64,000 bases of DNA from positions 248,001-312,000 of the forward strand of contig MBPM02000032.1 of assembly GCA_001695595.3 (NCBI GenBank), in the 5' to 3' direction. Within the stretch, counting starts at the first letter, position 1; each line of letters starts with the position of its first letter. This document shows, in pieces, positions 57,501 to 64,000 of the stretch. Source of the stretch: Plasmopara viticola (Eukaryota; Oomycota; Peronosporomycetes; Peronosporales; Peronosporaceae). The notes under the pieces were generated by a model, which saw nothing but the letters and a program-made list of their open reading frames with translations, was not told where the DNA came from and did not search any database. A program made the translations under genes and the position numbers.

Positions 57501-60500
57501 AAGACATAATGTATTGGCTGGTGTGCTTATCATTATCTCGTCAATCAATCCAGACTTTTCCTCTCTAGCCACGATTTACCCGCATCAGGTAAGACTTAAA
57601 CATTTTTCGGAAAATTGAAAGCTCTGTGTTGTCAAAATCCTTTACTTAAAAGTGTTTAAACCCGGCTGGACTTGGACTCAAGATACGGTGTTAAACGGTG
57701 AATCGATTATTGTAAATTTGTCTTCGAGTATCGCGCCTTTCATTGCACCTTGGAGACAACGGATGGAAAATCTGCCATACAATGTCTAAACTTGAGGCAT
57801 GGATGGGTAGTAAATATAGCAGCCAAATGAGCTTCATTCTCGTGGCTGATATACTACAACGATATCAACGAAAGTTCCATCCCATGTTTAATCTCAATGT
57901 TAATCGTTCTTAAAGCTGCCAGTTGTAGCACTTACCCAAAACAGTAAAGAGTCAATCGAATAACTTTTATATTCTTCGTCGAACAAGTCTGTGGTGCTAC
58001 TTCTGTCAAACTAAAATGTTGCATATGATGGTATTACATAATGCCGAGCTTATGTGCTTGACATTTAACCTTACATTGAAGTGAGCCTAATAATATGAAG
58101 GCTATTAATGCATAAAAAAATCCTACCAATATTCAACAACTTTGCAGATTTCAGAAATTTGCCAAGAGGCCTGAATTGCAAAATCGTATAGTCACTTACA
58201 AAAAAGGAAAGTGAAACCAAAACAGATTAGAATTGTAATTCGAATCAGTCTTCAGACTTCTGTCTAATGCACATTTTGATTTATTAACAATAGAGAGGGT
58301 AGACAACCGCTCACCGGAAAATTACACATCTTTCCGCACGCCTCTTATGTGCAAGATGCTAGTCACGTCTGATATCATTTGAAATCTAATTCTTTCTGCA
58401 AAGTTTATGCGATGAATAAAACTCTTGCCGCATATATCGGATGTGTAGCGCACGCAACCTAAAAGGCTTTCTGACTTCTTTAAGCCTTTATATTTGCCCT
58501 GTCTGCTTCTAGTCAGCTTAAACGCACCACGGCGATATTTTAAGTAAAGTCTATGCACTCGAGTTCAGGTAGCACAGTCTTTGGTGGCTCTGATGGTAGA
58601 GCCTACTGTAAGCCTAAATTTTTTGAACATCCTTCACCCAAGAGAGTTTTTTTGTAAAGCCTAATCTTTTCGCTTTTTTCTTGCTGATTATGCCATCCAT
58701 ATCTGGTAGCCCTCCATGGAGCTATGGTGCTCACTTTAAAATGCTATCGTTTGCGCCTTCTGTAGAAGTATAACGAGCCGAGCTTAGTCACCTGAAGACT
58801 AACATTTAATGGTGCCGTCACGATACCACCATATGTAAACTTACCCACGTTTCTTTTTGAAAAAGCTACAGAAGTAAGAAAAATGAATCATAAAAGCGGG
58901 TTAAGTGACTGGCATTTTTGATCTTCCCCCACCAACCGATTCAGCTTTCGTGCTTTTCTAGTCACGGATCGCCCAAGATTTTGTCCATGTCAACGGCACG
59001 AAACAACTCCGTGCTGTGAAATAGTCCCCAAAATTTATAGCGAGGTAGGTGTAGGCTTAAGAAACGTCTATTATTGATTCATTAGTCAGTCAACCCGAAA
59101 AAAATTTTTTTGTCGCACTCGCTAAGAACATTAGTTATTCAATTGTTACCGGTGAAGATAAATTTACGATGTGACAGCATCACCCAAGTCTGAAAATGGT
59201 TTTAAAATAGCGCAAAAAAGAAGCCGACTCCCCTTCCTGGCATCAGTAAAAAAAACATCATGAGGGCTCACTTCATCCCAGAAGAGCTCCCCACGTGTTC
59301 TGGCGACTAGACTGTCTCTGACTCTGAAGGCGCAGCTGTCGTCAACAACCTTGCAAAGATTTTTAGCAGAACGAAGATTTACTTCGTCATTCTCCTTTGG
59401 AAAGTTCCTCGAGCTTGTGTCCATGCTCACCACATAAATCGACGGATGTCACTTTTCGAGGCGCGTTTAGTCCATTAAATTGCATACGAGCCAGAAGACT
59501 TAGGAAATTACTACTCGGTGTCCCGTAGGTTTGTCTAAAGCATGCCGAAGGGGTGAGCCTGTATACAACTTTGCTTCTCTTCAAGAGCAATTTCATATAT
59601 CTCAAACATTGTCTTTACCTGCAATCTATCAAGCTGGGTGAGAGACGGTTTAGCGTCCGACCTTGTATAAACGGAAACATCTTAATTATGTTTGAATTAG
59701 AAGTGGCCATCAACTCCTTTTATTTGTGCATATTTACATGGAACTCGAAAAAATATTTACCGTAGCTCATTCGTGCTATTTAGAGCGCATGACACGCATC
59801 TAAAGTGTTTCACGTAGCATATGGTCTGGCCTGCGATGAATCTTAAAATCTTGTTTAATTCGATCATTCATCATAAAAACGCTCAGATCGATCTCCATAA
59901 ACTCATCATCCAAATCACTGAGATAAGCTACGAGATCGGTCTTGTACCAGACACGAAAGACTGTATGAGCAGACAATGGCGGCTTTTGCGCGAGCAAAGC
60001 AAGCTTGGTAAGCCTTTCTTTCTCAAATAGGGAAGGGTATGGTGGAGAAGCTCAGCTTTTTGACATCTTTAGCCGAATTGTTGATCTCGAAGACGGATCA
60101 AACAGCGCTTTTGTTCATGTTTTGAAAAAGCTGAACGACGTTATGGTTTCATTCGCATTTTTGAACAACATGGCCGAACGCACATTTTATGGTGCTATGA
60201 ATTTGGAAGATAGCGATTTTCGTGCGACAAAAGAGTTGGATACCAGTCATAGTAGTCGATTGGGCTAGCGGTATGCCATGTTTAGTGATGTCTTAGGGGC
60301 TACCAAATGCTCAGGTGATGTATACTAATGTGGTGACACAAGAAATCTGACGATTGAACGTTTAGTCCAAACATTCTTTGACGATAATTACATCCATAGC
60401 CGTTTAAAGCAAAAGCTGCTTGGCTGATTAGGTCAACTAATGTGACCCATGCCGACCACTAAGTTTTAAGCTTGGACCGACAATTGTATTTGCAAATCTT

Positions 60501-63500
60501 AGGTATTGACTGCTTTGCAAGCAGTCATAGAAGCAAAGAGGATCACAGAAATGTGCAAGTTGTTTTAGCTAATATAACTTCACATTTCAAAAAGAATTGG
60601 CTGAAGTGATTTGGCCTATTTAGCTATTTGGACAAGTACATCGTTGATCTTGCGGTCTTTGCAAAGCCTACTCTTAAGAAATTGAGTGCCACTGAGAAAG
60701 CCAGTTCTGAAATGTTCTTGACTACATGAGAAACCAGCAGGTAGCTGTTGTGTGACAGTCGAAACAAAGTCGTAAAGTTCATTCGCATCATTTCTGACGC
60801 CATAATTGGCTGCGCGATACTGTGATTCGATCTGGATTGTCATTGGCAAGTTGTATAGGCAGCTTAAAGCTGTCGAACGAAGCTACCTCATCCGTTGCAG
60901 GGATGCATAATACGTGTGTATCTGTAAGAAGCAAAGGTCTTTGAAGTCTATTCGGACCACGCTACATTGTTTGTGGTGCCAAATACGACTTACTCGTCGT
61001 AAAGAATGACAAGACGGGTAACGATCTTGCTCTGCCTAAATCAATTTCTCAATAACGCATCGCTTTTTAGGTCTTTGTTGTTCAAAGCAGGACTGGACAA
61101 GAAATCAGTCAGGTACAGTCTATGTCAAAATCTTCTCAAAGCACCAATGTTGTTTGACATGTGTTTGCGCTTACGCTTCTAAGTTGGAAGAAAAATCTCA
61201 AATATTTTTTTTTGTGTATTTAGTACTAAAAACATTCCAATTGAACTGATTTGTCTGGTATACATCTGCAAAACCAATTATTGCTTCATAGGAGCTTTTA
61301 TTGTTCTGCAGAGACACGGGCCCACGTACACCATTGGCAATATAGACGCGTCAACATGTGTACTAAAATGAATTAACGACCATCGAGGCTACAAGTCCTA
61401 AAAGGTATGTGGCATTTGTCCTTGCGCTCGACTAGTGACGACTTCTTTAAGCATTTTGCGCTGATACCCGCGGCGATCGATCTGACAGTCGATTCCATGA
61501 AGTTTCGAAGAGTCCATCGTTTTATTTAAAGGTTCTTATTGATCTAGAACCGCATGAATAGCCGTTAGGATACATCGCCTGAAAACCAAGCCCGTAAATT
61601 TTATCGTGCAAGAGCTTAACCTTCGCACGAATGGGATGCAAGGCTCAGACGTGAGCGGCCTCATATAGCACTTCATGACTGTCACGGCGAGTTGTTCCTC
61701 CATGTGGAGTGCGTAGTGCAGCAGAGGCGCTCTCACGTCACAAGAGATTTTTGCAAAATGGCACAGCTATCCTATTGATGGCACTCGTAGCATTCGCTGC
61801 ACCGTCTTTGTCATGACTACCAGCTGGTCGCTAAGATTTGACATTTAAGCAACGCGCATCGCGAGGAAAAAGCGGTCTTCTGAGCAATGTGTTGAAATAT
61901 TAAGTTCCCAGTGCCTTGCTCTACTCGAAGTTGTGCTCTTTAAGACTCACAAAACTACACACTGTACCAATGAGTCATGGATGGAAAGGATGTCGTCGAT
62001 AGAAATCAGCTTTTAATTATTGCAAATAAAATTACACCTAAATACAGAACATACTTCTGTGGTGGTAAAAATGCTGGAAGCACCGAAGAGCTTCCTGAAC
62101 CGAACCCTGACCATTTGGCTTCTCGCGACGCCGAGTGGAACCTTCACGCATATCTGGTACCATTACGCACATTGCCGCCGTGTGCTTTCCTTGAAACAGG
62201 AAAGCCTTTTAAGCAAGCTTTGATTGAGAATTCGACGCGAAGATTGAACGCCGGAAAGGTCTAGAGGCGTGCCAAGCAGATGGGAGTAATGTTCGACACC
62301 ATTGTGTGCGTTGGCCGGGAATTACTCCCGAGAACAAGTAGAATTTAGCTTGGACAGTAACATGCGGTGGTATCATATCCATTGGGTCTAGTCTAAGAAT
62401 AAACCGAGGACTGTCATGTTTGGCCTCACCGTCTTTCCTCTAATTACCCACACTAGTGATCAAGGTCATTCTAAAATGGGTCCTGGCTATGCGTGACCAG
62501 ACGGCTAAATGTCATCAAAGTGCTAAATGGTCCTTGCGTCACCAACCACTCCCATGTCATGCCACTAGATACCAGGGAGCCATAAACTGATCTGTCTTTT
62601 AGATGGAACCTTTTATACGAACAGTGAGTCTGACGACAATTTTGATTATTTCCAGACGTATTACCCCCAGCGATGGGGTTAATTGAACAACATGATTGTT
62701 GCGATGTAATTCTTCACTTCCTCTCGCGACACCCGCATTAAGTGAGTGCTCGACGAAGCGCTCGCGAAGCTCCTCGTCGTTTTCGTCGCCCGAATGCGGA
62801 GGTGTCTGCGGACTTCCGATCGAGGAAGAGAGTGTAGGGCTCTTCCAAAACCTTTCTTACCTCAATAAATTCCTATCAGAAAGGCTCAACACCCGCGGCG
62901 ATCGCCCATCCTTTGGCACAAGCCAATTTTGGCATGGAGATGCAGTGGGTCGTTACATTAATTTAAGACTTTCTGATAATTGTCTACTTCTCGTCAAAAA
63001 GAGCCCCAAAAGAATGATGACTCTGAGTATACGACAGACAACTTGTCAATATTTGCATACTGTTGCATACTGAGTTACTCTGATTGATACTTAAATAAAT
63101 GTAACCCCTGCAAAATTGAGTTTGGTGTTTTAAAGGCTGGACCAAAAACATATTATGGCATCATAAAAATCAGTCTCAAAGCTGTAGTCTCTGCACGCTT
63201 GGAGCTACTTCAAACTGAATTTTGTAAGCAGTGGTTCACCGAAAAAATTGTATACCTTCCTGCACACCCTCGCTGTACAAGGTTCTGTGTGATCCCCATC
63301 GCGTTCTTGATCATTTAAAAATTCTTGACTCTTATTGGCTCATTTTTGCCTCAGTAAACAACCTTACAGCAGCGTCTCAGGCAATTCGTGGCCTTTTTGT
63401 TCAAAAAGGATTTTTTGCCAAACCTCTTTTGAGTGTAAATGTCGCGGGCAGTTAAAAGCAGCTGGGGAACAGAACGCTACAGCAGTCGAAGCTGGTATTC

Positions 63501-64000
63501 TAGGCTCTAAAGATTTGACCTGTTAGTGTCCGTGGGTATTGCGAACCTAAAGAGCAAGATGTGTCTTACTTTGTGTGGAACGCGAAGTAAGACGCCCAAG
63601 TGTACAAATAGGCCTTTCTTGATGAGGCACCTCTTACGATCGTCTTTGCGTGTCTATCATGCAAGAGTAGAGCAGTTATAGGGTCCATGTTTTTGAAGCC
63701 GCGCAAGGAAGATTCGGCCATCTCTGGCGGTTACATTACTTTAATTATCAAGGTGAACAAATCATTGCCCGACGTCGCTCCAGTGCTCGCGACATGACAG
63801 AAATCAAGGGAGGGAGGAAGCGACTCTTAACTTACCGGGATGGCCAAAGGCCAGTCTCCGCAAATTTATGCAATCACGCTTCGCTGACGTTCCTACTCCG
63901 CGCGAGTTTTTTCGAAGAAAATGGCGTTCAATAGGCGTCGCAAGGAACGTCTTGCAACGAAAGAGACGTTGCGCCATCTTATATTACTTCCATTCACCCT
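54561..64000. other. Gene-poor spacer to the window end
   Basis: Open frames are short (the longest, 62696-63073, is 125 codons) and show no domain, signal peptide with a dEER motif, or exon partner. No RNA gene was recognised. The spacer probably consists of aged repeats that cannot be identified without a repeat library. Confidence 0.5.

Noticed and set aside
1..64000. CRISPR arrays, bacterial operons, ribosome binding sites
   Set aside because: Introns, LINE, RXLR-like effectors and RWP-RK proteins show a eukaryotic nuclear sequence; the direct repeats are coding arrays or decayed elements without spacer structure.

Overview
The window looks like a stretch of an oomycete nuclear genome, most likely a downy mildew or another Peronosporales plant pathogen. 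Four things point that way. There are two secreted effectors with an RXLR-like motif, a dEER motif and WY-type helical modules. There are RWP-RK transcription factors. Introns are short (38 to 122 nt by inference). Matches to the oomycete initiator element (YTCAYTYY) lie upstream of several genes. Species cannot be fixed from the sequence alone.

Layout. 1-3.6 kb: no recognisable gene. 3.7-7.2 kb (+): a 1145-aa RXLR-like effector with eight 77-aa tandem repeats. 7.2-16.2 kb: gene-poor, with a perfect hairpin at 7.4 kb, a possible zinc-knuckle relic at 8.2 kb and a decayed tandem array of about 322-bp units at 12.6-13.6 kb. 16.3-22.2 kb: a compact conserved island of hypoxanthine phosphoribosyltransferase (+), a mitochondrial BolA-like protein (-) and RIC1, the Rab6 exchange factor subunit (+). 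All three have introns that can be placed by frame and homology. 22.4-23.5 kb (-): an internally deleted LINE with a 12-bp target-site duplication, inserted about 240 bp upstream of the next gene. 23.8-30.4 kb (+): a second, paralogous RXLR-like effector with about 24 copies of a 69-aa repeat. It is interrupted by two nearby single-base deletions at 28.29-28.31 kb.

31.5-32.4 kb (-): an RWP-RK transcription factor with one intron inside the DNA-binding domain. 32.5-43 kb: gene-poor. 43.1-51.1 kb (-): three paralogous RWP-RK genes, all on one strand. Two of them lie between inverted copies of a repeat (about 42.2-42.9 and 48.0-48.7 kb). A 1-kb hairpin element (48.7-49.75 kb) lies between the second and third. 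51.4-64 kb: no gene I can support, only short open frames, possible decayed coding sequence and small palindromes.

Taken together, a small block of housekeeping genes sits between two copies of an expanded repeat-bearing effector. A locally multiplied family of RWP-RK regulators lies next to it in transposon-rich sequence. The genes are not an operon. The conserved trio is close-packed (79 bp between convergent stops, 127 bp between divergent starts), while the effectors and RWP-RK copies lie in long spacers.
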